From Pilatotrama ljubarskyi (lineage: Eukaryota > Basidiomycota > Agaricomycetes > Polyporales > Polyporaceae): a DNA stretch of 60,347 nt. The notes under the pieces were generated by a model. That model searched no databases, was not told where the DNA came from, and saw nothing but the letters and a program-made list of their open reading frames with translations. This document shows, piece by piece, positions 39,102-51,700 of the stretch. The position numbers and the translations under genes were made by a program. Every line of letters starts with the position of its first letter. Position 1 is the first letter of the stretch. The stretch spans positions 1 through 60,347 of the forward strand of contig MU277786.1 in the NCBI GenBank assembly GCA_022385805.1. Reading direction: 5' to 3'.

Positions 39102-40123
39102 TCAGAGCCAGGGGAGGATCCTCTCCGCCGCAGTCACGGTGAGTTCGGCCGGGTTAGGTTCGACGGCGATGTGGATGATTTTGTCATCTTGGGTAACGGC
39201 CACGAAGCGCTGTAATAGCAGTGAATTGAGGACGCCGCGGGTGAGGAGAGGATGGTGAAGCGCCTACCTTGGAGCGAGGCGCACCGAGCAGAGGTGACGC
39301 GTCGAAGAGCATACCAAGCGCACCGACGAACGCGCCCTGATCATCGGAAATGAAATGCACGGCTAAAAGATCGCGAGTGAGACGGTGATCTTTGCACACA
39401 GGTTATAGTGCCCGACAACGACTAGACCGTTGGGATGGAGTTGGTCGCTGGGGCTTCTATCCACCGGCGGAGTGCACCGACGATGAGCAGGTGATAGAGA
39501 AACTTTGTCCAGAGCCTGATCGGCTCCGCCGAACCACTCTAGAGTGCCGCACCTCATCGTCAAGTTCTCACTCCGCGGGGGAACGGAGGCCGAGCCGTGC
39601 ACCAGCCCGAGGACAGTCTATCGTTGTGGAGCAAATGCAAAGAGAGAACCACGTACGTGTGCCTTCTGGAGCCAATTGCTCCTTCCAGGCCCTGTATACG
39701 CGTCATCAGTGCTGCCCAGAACGGGCGTGAGAGCTCGGACGTACTTCATGACAAACACATCGTTGACAGCGACGACATAGATGTTCTCCACACCCTTCGC
39801 CTTGAACTGGTCATAGGCCTTGATGTACCCCGGGACCTGCGCCGAGCACGTACCCGTGAACGCTCCGGGAACGCCCACCTACGCACACGACAAGCATGGT
39901 CCGGTGTCAGCCGTCACCGTTCAGTGAGGGGGAGGTTTGCGGGGGCACTCACGAAGATGTTCTTGCCCTTGATGCCCTCGAAGGTGAAGGTCTTCTGCGC
40001 ATCGTCCTCCTTGACGGGAACCTTGAGCGGGATGGTGGAGCCGACCTTGGCCTCGGCGGCGGAGAGGAGGGAGGTGGCGAGGCTGTGTGCGGTCTTGGTC
40101 GCACCTGCGAGGAGTGAAGCCAT
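39102..40123 (-). CDS. Type II peroxiredoxin (PMP20/Asp f 3 group)
   Basis: Thiol peroxidase reducing hydrogen and alkyl peroxides. ATG at 40123-40121 gives MASLLAGATKTAHSLATSLL, a basic, hydroxylated N-terminus that could target mitochondria; upstream in-frame residues come only after a non-ATG codon. The core is AKVGSTIPLKVPVKEDDAQK, FTFEGIKGKNIF and VGVPGAFTGTCSAQVPGYI, with the peroxidatic Cys in TGTCS. It continues with YDQFKAKGVENIYVVAVNDV, FVMKAWKEQLAPEGT, VHFISDDQGAFVGALGML, DASPLLGAPRSKRFVAVTQD and PAELTVTAAERILPWL. TGA is at 39104-39102. There are at least four introns; one between APEGT and VHFIS is about 290 nt, unusually long for this locus. There is no C-terminal SKL, so peroxisomal import through PTS1 is not indicated. 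A TATA box lies 90 bp upstream. It is followed upstream by EAF3 on the same strand. Confidence 0.93.
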
Positions 40124-40212
40124 GCTGTGAGGTGAGGTGGATGTATGCGCTGGTGAGTTGTGAGCTGTGGAACGTGAGTGCAGAATGGAGAGGACGAGGG
40201 AGAGAGCGAGAG

Positions 40213-40218
40213 TATATA
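40213..40218 (-). promoter_or_regulatory. TATA element of the peroxiredoxin gene
   Basis: A TATATA run on the minus strand, 90 bp before the ATG at 40123 and within the 252-bp gap to EAF3. Confidence 0.55.
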
Positions 40219-40375
40219 TGTACTGCACGGGTCAAAGGTCTGACGTCATACCCTACTAGGGAACCGCTCGCACAGCTTCCAGCACGTCTACATACGAAGG
40301 GGCAGTAGAATATACATATCGTACACACATCACTACAGGATACAAACGCGGGAACCGGAGAGAAAGCGGCGAGGA

Positions 40376-41664
40376 TCATGACCGGGAGATGTTCTGGTAC
40401 GCGATGCTCGCGCTCTCGTACTCGGGAACGAATATCCGGTCCTTCTCCTTCACCATCCACCTGCGCGTCCATGCGCGTCAGCTTGGCAGGAGACACATCG
40501 AGCGGGAATACGCACTGCAGGAGCTCATTCACGTAGTCCCTCAGCAGGCCCACGGACTCGCCGTCCATGGACGAGCTCGCGACCATCTGGGGGAGACTCA
40601 CTGTATGCGTCGCGTGTTGTCAGCATCGCGCAGAAGACAGAGCACAGGACATACCAAGCATGCGCAGAAAATGCTCTGCGCCGTAGATGGCGCTCATCTC
40701 CTTCTCCTGTCCGACTTGCACGGTCGGCCCCGTCACGTACTTCTTGCGGATCTCCGCGTATTGCGGGCGCTCAAAACGGTAGAGGAGGTTTGCGCCGAGC
40801 GCTCTGTCGAAGTATGTTTGGAGACCGGCGATTATAGTCGGTAGGAGGATCTTGGGGTCCTTCAAGCTGACGGGAATCTCGAGGTGAGCGGCGTGCGGAG
40901 GCATGAGGAAAGGAAAGTAGGCGTACTGTGTTGAGGTGCCCTGGGCGAGGATGTATTGTTTGAACTCCTCGAGGAGCTCTGACACGTTGGGTTTTCGCGG
41001 AAGGCCGACGAGCTGTGGCGCGATCGTCAGAGTGTGCATGTATGCAACGAGAGATCTGTGAGAGTGAACCTGATTGTTCTTTGTGACAGCCTCCCAGTCA
41101 TCGACCAGGAGGACCTTGAGCATCTCGGGCACGTTGAGCTTCATCTCTGGCTTTCGGGTACTCTCATCCTGGATCGCACTGATGTATCAGCATACGAGCG
41201 GCGCACCGCAGGAGGGGAACAAACCTCCTCCCTGCCGCGTTTCGTTCCTCGCGCGCCGTCCTTCCTGCCGCCTGCGCCTCCTCGTCCACCTGTACTGGCA
41301 TCCTTGGCTGCCTGAGCCTTGGATGCCTTGGAAGATGAAGCGTGGGCCGCCTGGGCGGCTTGTGACTGGGACTGGAGGGCCTTCTGGAGGGCGATATTGG
41401 TCTCGTTGAACTTGAGCAGACGAGAAGCGTCGACCCATTCGTCCCATCTGGGCGAAGTGATATCAGCAAGGGGAAGGCTGAGATGAGGAGTGCGACGTAC
41501 GTCTGCTTCCAGCCCTTGTAGTGGACGTAGTAGTGCGGGCCGACGACGCCTGTCTGGGTGTTGGACTCGTCCCAAGTGTCTGTCTTGAGGACCTTTGCCT
41601 CGTAGATGAGGGGGCCGTGGTAGCAGAGGACGCGTTCGTTGACGGTAAATGTTTGTGCGGACAT
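40376..41664 (-). CDS. EAF3: Eaf3/MRG15 chromodomain-MRG protein
   Basis: Subunit shared by the NuA4 acetyltransferase and Rpd3S deacetylase complexes; its chromodomain reads H3K36 methylation. ATG at 41664-41662. The chromo barrel has TFTVNERVLCYHGPLIYEAK, then GVVGPHYYVHYKGWKQTWDE and WVDASRLLKFNE, including the aromatic cage residues. An Ala/Gln/Ser/Gly-rich linker with a basic RKDGARGTKRGREE follows. The MRG domain begins MKLNVPEMLKVLLVDDWEAV, then LVGLPRKPNVSELLEEFKQY, LKDPKILLPTIIAGLQTYFD, LGANLLYRFERPQYAEIRK, GAEHFLRML and VGLLRDYVNELLQ. It ends KDRIFVPEYESASIAYQNIS with TGA at 40378-40376. Complete, with about six introns. It is divergent from the CK1-like gene, with 447 bp between the start codons. 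Confidence 0.93.
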
Positions 41665-42111
41665 GGCTCAGGGATTGGTTGGCTGGACGCAGACGCGAGA
41701 GTGGCAAACGCTCTCGCGCGTCTCCTGCACGCGTCAAGCGCCCACGAGCGTGTGTGGCCAAGATCCGCCATTCCCTCGAAATCCGACCATTGAGCTCTTG
41801 GAGTGCATGTACGCCAGCTCATTCCAGAGCACGAAGACCTCCTGAGTGTGTGCTGCTCAGGAGCTGCAGAAATGAAACGGACTCGTGCGGCGAGGCATGC
41901 CGTCAGCCAGCCGGCGAACGCCGGGCGGGCGTCTGTGAGTGGAAATGAACACTTGGGCTCAGAGTCAACGGGCCTTGACCCGTCCTTGTCTCCGCCCACC
42001 GTGACCGTCCCCTCCGTCCGTCCTCTCCTCGTCCTCGTCCTTCGCGTCTCTGCGAGCCACGACGCGTCCCACGACACGCTACACCTTCATCTTTCCCATA
42101 CAACGCTCACG
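41665..42111. promoter_or_regulatory. Divergent promoter region, EAF3 / CK1-like
   Basis: 447 bp between the two start codons. The side next to the CK1-like ATG is rich in C and T on the plus strand (from about 41980). No TATA box is evident. Confidence 0.5.
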
Positions 42112-43533
42112 ATGGACCCGTTCACGTTCGGCGGCAAGTACAGGCTCGAGGAGGAAATCGCCATCGGTGGTTGTGGTACGCTTCTCTCCATTCCTCCCCG
42201 GCTCTTTCGTCCCTGACAGCCTTCGCCACGCCCAGGCACCGTATACCAGGGCGTACACACCGTCGCTGGAAAGGAAGTCGCCATCAAGCTTGAACCCGCC
42301 GTGGCCAAGTCCTCACCCCTCAAACAAGAGTCCAAGATCTACAAGACCCTCATGGGCGGCCCCGGCGTCCCCTGGATAAACTGGTCAGGAAAGCAGGGCG
42401 ACTACAACGTCATGGTCATCGACCTCCTCGGCCCCTCCCTCGAGGACCTCTTCAGAATGTGCAACAGGCACTTCTCCCTCAAGACCATCCTCATGCTCGC
42501 AGACCAACTCGTGAGTCCTTACCCCTTGCCTCTCCACTGCCTCGACGCGTCCGTGCGTTCGCCTGCGCGACAACGCGGCCGCTGTGGTCTCTCCGGTTAA
42601 CGGCGCCTATGACCCCCGATTGGGTGGCTAACGGCCACAATCTCTCACACTCCTCCCCTCCCTCACTCCAGTCCCTCCTCATGGCTAGTAGAGCGTGCAA
42701 CGACCGCTCGCTCGCTTCCGAAATCTTTCCTGTTGTTCTCTCATCTGCATCCGCGCCCTTCATCTCCGGTCTCCGTCTTCTCAACTTCCTCGCTGACATC
42801 ACGCGTTTCTCCCCGCTTCCAGATCACCCGCATCGAGTTCATCCACTCCCGCGACTTCGTACACCGCGATATCAAGCCTGCCAACTTTGTTGTCCCAAAG
42901 ACTCCAGAATCGCAGCGCGCAGACTACGTCGTCAACGTCATCGATTTTGGCCTCGCCAAAAAGTTCCGAGACCCACGCACAGGCGCCCACATCCCCTACC
43001 ACCAGGACGACCACCACGGCGTCGGGACATGCCTCTTTGCCGCGATCAACACTCATCTCGGCGTCGAGTGCTCACGGCGAGACGACCTTGAGAGCCTCGC
43101 ATATATGCTCATCTACTTCCTTCGCGGCACCCTCCCGTGGCGGAAGATCAAGGGTTCCTCTGTCTCAGAGACTTGGGACCTCATCCGCGACAAGAAGATC
43201 GAGACCGAGTCCGTCCTCACAGTCGGTCTGCCTGCCGAGTTCGACGTGTTCTACAAATACGTGCGAGCGCTCGAGTTTGAGGACCTGCCAGACTACGAGG
43301 GCCTACGAGCGCTCTTCCGTGGTCTTGCGGAGCGCCAGGGCATCGTCTACGATGGTGCGTTCGATTGGTGTGTGCCCCGACCCAGCGGGAGTCGGTCGAA
43401 CGGCAGCGAAGACCCTGCCAGGAAGCGCAAACGTGCGTGCCGCAGCTGTTCGGCGTGTGCGGCTGCGGAGGAGCGTGCGGCCGCTGCGAATGCTACCAAG
43501 AAGGCGGCGGTCGTAGGGCGGGGGAGGGCATAG
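42112..43533 (+). CDS. Divergent casein kinase 1-like protein kinase
   Basis: Three exons, 42112-42175, 42236-42510 and 42823-43533 (1050 nt, 349 residues). CK1 identity is clear: [100 protein letters not shown] and [20 protein letters not shown]. Catalytic Lys, HRD Asp, Asn and DFG are kept. Differences from usual CK1: the glycine loop reads AIGGCGTVY, losing the first Gly and the aromatic residue; the catalytic loop has KPAN, not KPDN; and the activation segment reads [12 protein letters not shown] where RYAS normally stands. The C-terminus is short and basic ([20 protein letters not shown]), possibly a nuclear signal. CK1-like paralogues of this kind are multiplied in some mushroom genomes. 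Activity is likely but not certain. Confidence 0.88.
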
Positions 43534-45328
43534 GGAGGGGAGGGCCGCGTCGTAGGCCTGTGAGGCTTGTTGTAAGCCTGGGACGTGAGTGCCTGTCGTC
43601 GTTCTGCCGTGTTGATACCTTTGACTTAAGTGACTGGGGTTGCAGCAGGCTTGTAAGCCCTTTTCGATTATGCGGCGCGGTGCGGCGAACCCAGCCGTGC
43701 GGATGGAGAGGGACGGGTGTTGGCGGCGTCCCGCATGTGTATATGCTTGGATCGCGCGATGAGCGTGGTTCATGGTGGTGGCGGGACGCGCGCTGCTCCT
43801 CTGTTATGATTCTCCCCCTTCTCCGTCATGGACGTCGCCGCTGTCGCTGTTGATGCGGATCCGGATTCGAACGCGGGTCAGACTCGCCCCTCCTGCAGAG
43901 GCCGCATTTGTCCGCATGTAGGGGCGGGTCGTTGTGGCGCCAGTGTATATACCTTTCTGTCCTGGTGAGTTGCTTCCCGTACTTTTTGCGCCTTGGTGTT
44001 GGATAGCTGACTTGGTTGCAGCCCATGCCCACTGCCCGGTCAAGTCCGTCCACCACCTACTTCGCCCACCGCGTAATCCCTTTGCCCGCCTACCCTGCCC
44101 TCCCCAGAACGAGGTTCGAGAAGACCACAGGGCGCATTACTGCGTTTGCCTGCGAGTGACATTATTTGGTCCTTCGGAAGGAAGGACTGACGCGGCGCGC
44201 ACGGGAGACGACGCTGTTGCTGCTGTTGTGCGAGTAAGTTACGCGTATGTATGTACGTTCCTTGTATTCTACTGGTGTCGTCTTTCAGGCTTTGGTGTTA
44301 CAGCGCTTCTTTTACATTTCGATGCGTGTTCTTGGGTGCACGCTTTTCTGGTTTCTTCGGTGGGATGCGTTCTCGTGTCACCCATGCTTAGCCTTTCGCG
44401 TGCGTGCCCTTTGCCTGGAAACGTTTGCCCCCACGCACATACCTAGGTGATATGTCACGTCTATGCTTCTGATGCGTATGTCTCCCCTGCCCTCCGCACC
44501 ACGACCTCCCTATGGACGTTATGATTATGCGTATGCGTCTGCGGCATCTCCCGCTTCCCTCCTCGTCGGCGTGTACATAACTCGTTCATACGGCGCATAT
44601 CGCCGCTGCAGCTGCCCTGTAGGATTACCTACTCGCCTGTGCGAAATCTGGGGTGAGGCGGCTGTCCTGGGCTTCGTCGCATCTGCGGAACGCGATGCTG
44701 GGAACGGGTCGCTTCTTCACGCTTGAGATCAGAAATTGCGCCGAGTCCTATGTACTAGTGCAGGAGGTACGTATAATCCGCACTTCGCAGGACGATACGA
44801 GGCTCCATCGCAAGTCGACTCCAGAGCACGCAGCACCTTCGCTAGTACTTGGCACGACGTACCACCAGCTCAGAGCTCGTGGCATGTCTTGATATCCCTC
44901 AGCTTTTCTACTCCTCCCACGCTCACGCTGGTGCACCTGCGTGGCGTTGACTCTGAGAAGGTTCGCTCGTTCGTCGATATCAGACTCCTGCGCCGCTTGA
45001 GGGATGCGGGCGTGCGCCGTCTGTGGTCTCCCTACCAGAGTCGGCAGGCATCCTGCGCTTCTTCTTCTGATTTAAGTATCTGCACTGAATGGCCATGGCG
45101 GCGACTTGCCACGAGCATTCCGCAGGGCCGCCAGTGGCTGGACATCGCATGATTGTTGCGAAGTTCAACTCCCCTCGTGCTGCTTCTCGCGGCCTATATA
45201 TACAGCCCAGCAGCCGAGTTCGGGACCCGCGTCGACTCTGGATTAGACTGCGCGCTGTAGTGTAGCCCCTTTCTCGCCAGAGATCGCATACTGGTAGAGG
45301 GCGACCTGTTCGTTGTCACCTCGTCGCT
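43534..45328. other. Intergenic, no supported gene
   Basis: About 1.8 kb with short open frames only, none with a known motif. The right end is the promoter of the GMC gene and includes a strong TATA run. Confidence 0.45.
45195..45202 (+). promoter_or_regulatory. TATA box of the GMC oxidoreductase gene
   Basis: TATATATA, 127 bp upstream of the last base before the ATG at 45329, in otherwise GC-rich DNA. Spacing fits a fungal core promoter with a leader of about 90-100 nt. Confidence 0.65.
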
Positions 45329-47498
45329 ATGTGGCCATTCACCACGCCGTACCCGGAAGTGAGCGTCGACCAGCTGTTTGCAGAATACGACTACATTGTG
45401 GTTGGTGAGTCTTCATGATCAGCGTTCCCACATGTACTCGGATCCAGCCAGACTGTGCCTAGCTGACGTTCTGCATGTACAGGTGGAGGTACCGCAGGGT
45501 GCGTGCTCGCGAACCGCCTCTCCGCCGTCCCGGGCGACGTGCGCGTCCTCCTCGTCGAACGCGGGCCCGTCGCTGACACATGGGCGTCCCGAGTCCCGCT
45601 CTTCTCGTCCGACTTTGCGTCGGACGGCACCCGCACCATCAAGCGCACCATGGAGCCGCAGCGCCATCTCCTGCCCGAGGGCAAGCGTGTCATGGACGCG
45701 TATTCCGGCGGGGTGCTGGGTGGGACCAGCCGCATCAATCAGATGCTGTATACCAGAGGACTGCCTGCGGAGTATGACGGCTGGAAAGAGGCAGGGCTGG
45801 AAGGGTGGGGGTGGGAGGACGTCCGGGGGTATTTCTTGAAGTCGGAGAAGGCGGACGTGGAGGTGGAGGGCGTTCATAACGGCAAGGGTACGTCCTGCGC
45901 CCACGATCTCTAATGTCGTCTCGGGCTGAATCAGAGAAGGCTTGTGGAGGAACAGGACCCACGCGGACTTCTACTTCAGAGGATTCGGAGAGTACGTCCC
46001 GCTCATCAAAGCCTCATAGGTCTTTGCTGGACCTGTAGCTGATCTACTATCCATCCCACAGAGCTGTCGAGGCAGCGAAAGCCGTGGGCCTGCCGTACAT
46101 ACCGGACGTGAACTCGCCGACGCACCCGCCTTTCGGCTGCGCACGGCTGCATTTTACTATCGACGAGAACGCGCATCGTCATTCCACCTACCACGCGTTC
46201 TTGCCGAAGGAACTGGCCATCGAGCGTGCCCGCGAGGGACGGTTGCATGTGTGCACGGAGACGATCGTCGAGCGCCTGCAGACGGAACGGACGGAGACTG
46301 GAGAGCTGGTCGTTACAGGGGTCGTGCTGGGACCGGCGGTTGAGCCGAGAGGAGGCGAGGGGCGGAAAACGAGAACGATCAGGGTGCGGAAGGAGGTTGT
46401 GTTGAGTGCGGGCCCTTTTGGCTCGCCACAAATACTCATGCTGAGGTAGGTCGGACGCTCGTCGCCGTCCTGCGAGAGTTACTGACAAAGTGTTCAGCGG
46501 CATTGGCCCCGCGGAGCACTTGAAGGAGCTCGGAATCACTGTCGTGAAGGATCTTCCTGCGATCGGCTCTAACCTAGTACGTTCTTATTCTGTCGTACTT
46601 AGTATGCGCAAGGAGCACTGACTCCGTATCCGCAGCAAGACCACTTCGGGGTGTCCGTAGGGTTCAACATCAACATGTGGGACTCGCTGCTCTCCCTTGA
46701 GAAGAGGCCCTGGCGGTTCTTCATCGAGTTGATCCGCTACCTCATATGGGGCACTGGACTGCTGCTTGTGCCTGTGCTGCAGCTCGCGATCTTCACGCAC
46801 TCGAAGCTCCTGGACGATCGTGGACTTCCCACCAACACCGAGAAGGCGTTCGACGAGAAGCTCCCTGACATCGAGATCATGCCGGTGCGTCGTTACTCGC
46901 GTTGGCCCTTCATAGCAAGCAGAAGGCTGAGGCGCGCGATGTTCGTCTGGTGCAGATGGCATACGAGAGCAGCGACTCGGCCCTAGGGCAATATATACCC
47001 CGCACGGCTGGGTCATACAGCTTCCTCAACGTCCTCCTCGCTCCGAAGAGTCGAGGCACCGTGCGTCTCTCCTCGCCAGACCCGCGCGCCCCACTCCGGA
47101 TCGATCCCGCATACCTCTCCAATTCAGCAGATCTGGCTCCGCTGCGCGCATCCGTGCGGCTGTCCCTCCGTCTGCGCGAGAAGATGCGCGAGCGTGGGTA
47201 CGCGATGAAAGACGCGACGGTGCCGAAGAGCGAGGCAGACGAGAATCTGGATGAGTGGATTCGCTCGTGCAACCGGACGACGTACCACTATACGTCGACC
47301 TGCAGGATGGGGAAGTTGGAGGATGACGGGGAGTGGGAGGGCGGCGCGGTCGTGGACGCGCAGCTGAGGGTGTATGGCGTCGGCGGTTTGAGGGTCGCTG
47401 ACTCGTCGGTCTTCCCGTGGGTGCCGAGGACGCATACCCAGGCGCCGACGGTCGCAGTTGCGGAAAAGTGTGCCGACTTGATGATCCGCTCGAGTTGA
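45329..47498 (+). CDS. GMC-family FAD-dependent oxidoreductase
   Basis: Flavoenzyme of the glucose-methanol-choline family, oxidising an alcohol or sugar with release of H2O2 or reduced acceptor. ATG at 45329; exon 1 ends 45404 and exon 2 begins 45483. The FAD motif is YDYIVVGGGTAGCVLANRLS near residue 21. Then come SGGVLGGTSRINQMLYTRG (GMC signature 1), HRHSTYHAFLPKELA, EVVLSAGPFGSPQILMLSGI (signature 2) and GIGPAEHLKELGI. SYSFLNVLLAPKSRGTVRL follows. The catalytic His is in NRTTYHYTSTCRMG, and the end reads RTHTQAPTVAVAEKCADLMI with TGA at 47496-47498. There is no signal peptide, so unlike secreted aryl-alcohol or glucose oxidases it is probably intracellular. A hydrophobic stretch (FFIELIRYLIWGTGLLLVPV) may touch a membrane. 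One intron after IEIMP is only about 36-39 nt. Substrate unknown. Confidence 0.9.
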
Positions 47499-48753
47499 GT
47501 TGGAAGGATTCGCTGCGGATGTCGCGCTTCAGCGCATTGCGATCGCATCCAGAATGACACGGATACCTAGGAGGGGATATTCCAATTTCGATGAAGCATC
47601 AAATGCAGTGGTCTGTCGCAGAGCATGTGCGGCATCTACGCAACAGCACGGCCCAATAAAGCGTTCATCGCTTGCTGACACCTTCGCGTAATAAGCTTCA
47701 GAGGTGCGATGTCTGCGCAAGGCAACCTCGACAGCTACAAGATTCCAGGTCAATGTCGAGGCAATTCCACAGCAGGCCGCTCACCGCCGCGATCGTTCAA
47801 GGAGGGGTGAGCACCTCCAATGACACCAGCTTCACGCCGCTAATCAGCCTATCTCCACAAGTCGAGCCATGCGAAGCCCTATAGCTGCCGCGGCCCTCAC
47901 GGTCTTCTAGCAGTAGAAGAGGGAATACGCATCGCAATATTGGACCACAGTGACGTGAGCCACCAAGTCATGCGACGACTCGCTTACCTCCAAACATCAT
48001 TGCCGGCCGTGCTTCGATCTGCAGCAGTATGTACTGGTGTCCGTGTTCATGGCAGAATGCAAATTGGGGGTCAGAACGAGAGGCCTCCCCTTGTGCCACC
48101 CGGCGCGCCGGCCTACTATCGGGCAATCAGGACACGGTCGTTCCGCCTGTTGGCACTGACGATAGCAACTTTCTCGCTTCTCCTCCAATGCATCAGTCCG
48201 GCGAATTCAAGGCAGTCTGTGCAGATGAAGTTGCAGTGCATCTGAACAACCCCCACACGCTTCAGGGCAAGTATCTCTTGCACTCGCCTCCTGATGAGGA
48301 ACAGGACTATCAAGGTAAGCTTGTGGCGGATGGAGTCATACACAACGGGGATGCTTGAGGGCTGAGTCGTGCACGAGTGCCACATACTTTTCGGGCAGCT
48401 TGGAGGTCGAGTTCCTTCTGACGCACTCTGCCATCGTCAATTAGTCGTTCTCGCGCCGTCGTCCTCTCTCACGCAGGTCCACGTCTTTCCGCGTTCCATG
48501 GTCTCAGCCTTCCTGCGTGGTGCCTCTCGCTGTCCAATGGAACTTCTGGCTATAATCGACAACGCAGTGAGAGCCACGAGTCGCTATGAAAGTATGCCAG
48601 AACTCAAGGCCGCACCGTTGAAAGGCCCGTATCCATAACACGCAGCCCGTCATTCGAAGGTAACGTCAGGTTACGTCGTAGTACATGACTCCCTGTTCAC
48701 GTCACTAGCCAGAGCAATCAGCGGGACACGACATACAGGACGAAGGTGAACAT
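47499..48753. other. Intergenic between convergent GMC and NOC1 genes
   Basis: About 1.25 kb between two convergent stops, much longer than needed for 3' ends. No protein-like open frame longer than about 110 codons and no recognised motif. A non-coding RNA or relic could sit here, but nothing in the sequence shows one. Confidence 0.45.
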
Positions 48754-51700
48754 CTAGATGTTGTCCTCTGGTCCATCCTCGATCATCTTCGCGTAGTCCT
48801 CATAGCTAGCGAACGTCGGAAGCGACCGCAACTTCTTTCGTTGCGCCTTCTTGCCACCCTCCTCGTCACGTTTCCGCTTGCCCTTCCCTTTCTGGGGCGC
48901 GGTAGAGATACCGCCCCACTCCTCCTCTCCATCTTCCTCGCCAGAACCAGCGTCGGACCCGTCGTACTCGATGAGTCCCATCGGGACCTCCGCGTCTAGA
49001 GGAAGCAGGTCCTCCGCATCCGAGCCTTCGGCGAGTGAAAACGCGTCGTCGTCGGCTTCCTCATCTTCCTCTTGGGGGAGAGCGGCGTCCTCGTCCTTGT
49101 CCTCCCCGTCGGACTCGAGAACGTCGTCGAGGTCAGACGGTACGTCGTCAGTATCGTCGCTATCTTCCATTAGATCGTCGTCCTCGAGCTCGGCGGGCAT
49201 TGTCGCCTTCATAGCCTGCGAGATACGTCAGAAGGCATACCCTTCCGAGCAAGACAGGCGAACTGACCTTCCAGATCTCAGCTTCCTCTGCGTCGCTATC
49301 CTCTTCCTCCTCATCTTCAACCGGGGCAGGCTTCTGGCCTTTGCTAGACAGATCGAATCCGCCGTCCTCGCTGTCGCTGCTGCTCGCAGCTTCTTCTGCC
49401 TCCGCCTCTTCCTCCTCCCCTTCGGACGCACTAGCCTGCTCCTCCCGCTCCTCGTCTTCCGAGGGCTCCTCTAGCTCCGGGTCGGACTCGCCCCCGCGGC
49501 CCTTCCGTTTGCTCACTTTCGCCGCTTTCTGGCGTTCCTTCTCCGCCTTGCGGGTGAAGTACGTGTGGAAGAAGACCTGGTCGACAGGCACGTCCTCCAC
49601 TCGGCGCTTCCAGAATCGCTCGTCGTTCACGGGCACGCCGAGGCCGGGAACCTCGCCTTTGACGAGGGTAACGCCCTTCGCGGTGTCGGTGGCGGCGGAA
49701 GGCTGCATCGCGCTGGAGCCCTTGGGTTTGGGCTTTTTGGGGTTCTTGAAGACGAAACGGTCGAGGAAGTGCGAGAGGGTGTTGAGAGACAGGTCAGGTG
49801 AGCCCGTGATAGGTGACGAGTTGAGGAGCTGGCGGGCGTGGAGGGAGATGGCGGGGTGGTAGTGGTGTAGGAGCGGGGTCTGGGGGGCGAAAGTCAAGAT
49901 TTCTGCCGTAGTGATATGATGGGAAATGGTACATACTAGCTCGTACATCGGGGTAGCAAAGGCATGCGCATATTGGGGGTCGCGCTTGCGGGGGTCATAT
50001 GACGGAGCGTCGGGGGCAGGTGCAGTTTTCGACTTGGGCATATTGAGGAGCTGCTTCAAGGCCGGCGTCGTGCTGAAGAGCTATGCCCGTCCGTTGAGTC
50101 CGTTATCGTAATAGGGACGAGCAGCGACATACCTCGCCGAGCAGGTATAAGCCGCCCGCTACAAACTCGACTGCACCACCAGCGCCAACACCGCTCGCGA
50201 GGACCTGTACGAACCTGCGGACGAAGGCTGCAACACGTTGAGCATCGTGGTCCGCTTTGAGCGCTTTGAACAGCAGGTTCAAGTACAACGCCTGTTTATT
50301 CGATGTAGCCAGGCGAGGATCGGTGAGGGACGCATACAGCGTCCGGTAGAAACGGTCGCGTAGAGACGTGGAAAACGCTGATGACTGGTTGGAAGTCGAA
50401 GGCTTCTTGTCCGCCGGTGACGAAACGGTGGTGGAAATTTGGAGAATCAGAGTGAGGGCCTGCAGGGAGATATTGAAGGTGGATGTATGCGTGATCCGGA
50501 AGAGGGTGTCGATATGCTTCTGGAAGCTAGAGATTGATGTGAGTGAAGAGGGTCATACTTGAGCGAGGGGAGACGTACATAGTGGAGCTATCGCTGCTCA
50601 GATGCATCTGCGCGAACGGCAACGCACGGTTCACTCCGGTGAGGATGGCGCCGATGAGCCGCGAGGATGAATCCTCCACTTCCGCAAAGCCAGCAGCGCC
50701 CTTGACCTCCTTCGCTTTCTGCTTCTTCTTGTCCTTCGGCGGCCCCTTACCCTTGCCTTTCGCTGCTTTTGAGGGGGCTTTGCTTTCCTTCGCATCGCCC
50801 TCTCCATCGCTCTCGTCCTCGTCACTCTTGGATCCGAGAATCTCCTCGAACATCTCAAAGTACATGTCGACGAGCGTACGCGCAACCGTGCGGTCCGCCG
50901 CGGACGCAGTGAGGACAACCTGGTTCAGTGTGACGGCGGAGTAATACCATGCGTGCGTGTTCCAGCGGGACTGCACGCCTTCTTTGAGAGCCTCTTTCTT
51001 GCCCTTGCTTTTGGTTGAGGAAGAGTTCGCGTCGTCGAAGCGAATGTGCGTGTTTGAGCTATTGCTCGGGGCGGCTTGTGCGGCGGTGGAGGCAGGCAGA
51101 CGGAAGACGAGAGATCGGACCTCGCGCACGATCACACCCTTCATCGCTGGGTGCGCCTGAAGGATCTGGAGTAGATGGTAGGATGCGCGCGAGCAGACAG
51201 CTTTTTCGGTGTCACCCTGTTGGGCATTGAGCGAATGACACTGGTAGGATGGCGCGAGCTACATACCAGCTTGTTCACGAGGAGCCGGAGAAGGTTCTGC
51301 TCCTGCTCGGGCTGGGCACGGAGGAGGGTGGCGAGGAAGGCAAGGGTTTGAGTGCGGACATAGGTAAGGGGATCGAGGGAGAAGGTCTCGAGGATTTGCA
51401 GGATGGAGAAGAAGTACTTCTTGAGCCAGTCCTCGAAATACCAGATGAGTAGATGCGCATCGTCCACGTCAGGGTGAAGCAGCGGCTGATCACGGAAGTA
51501 CCTGTATGCGAAAAGTCGGTCGGTGAAAGCAAGTCTATGAGGAAACGACGGGAACGCACTTGAGCTTCCGGCCTGGTCCTCCACCGCCGACCCACCAATC
51601 GACGACGCAGCGGACGGCCTTCAGGCCCTCGTCCCTCCCGCCCTTTGCCCGCCCACGCTGCGCCATCGAGCGCAAGCTCTCCAGGGCCGTGGTATTGTGC

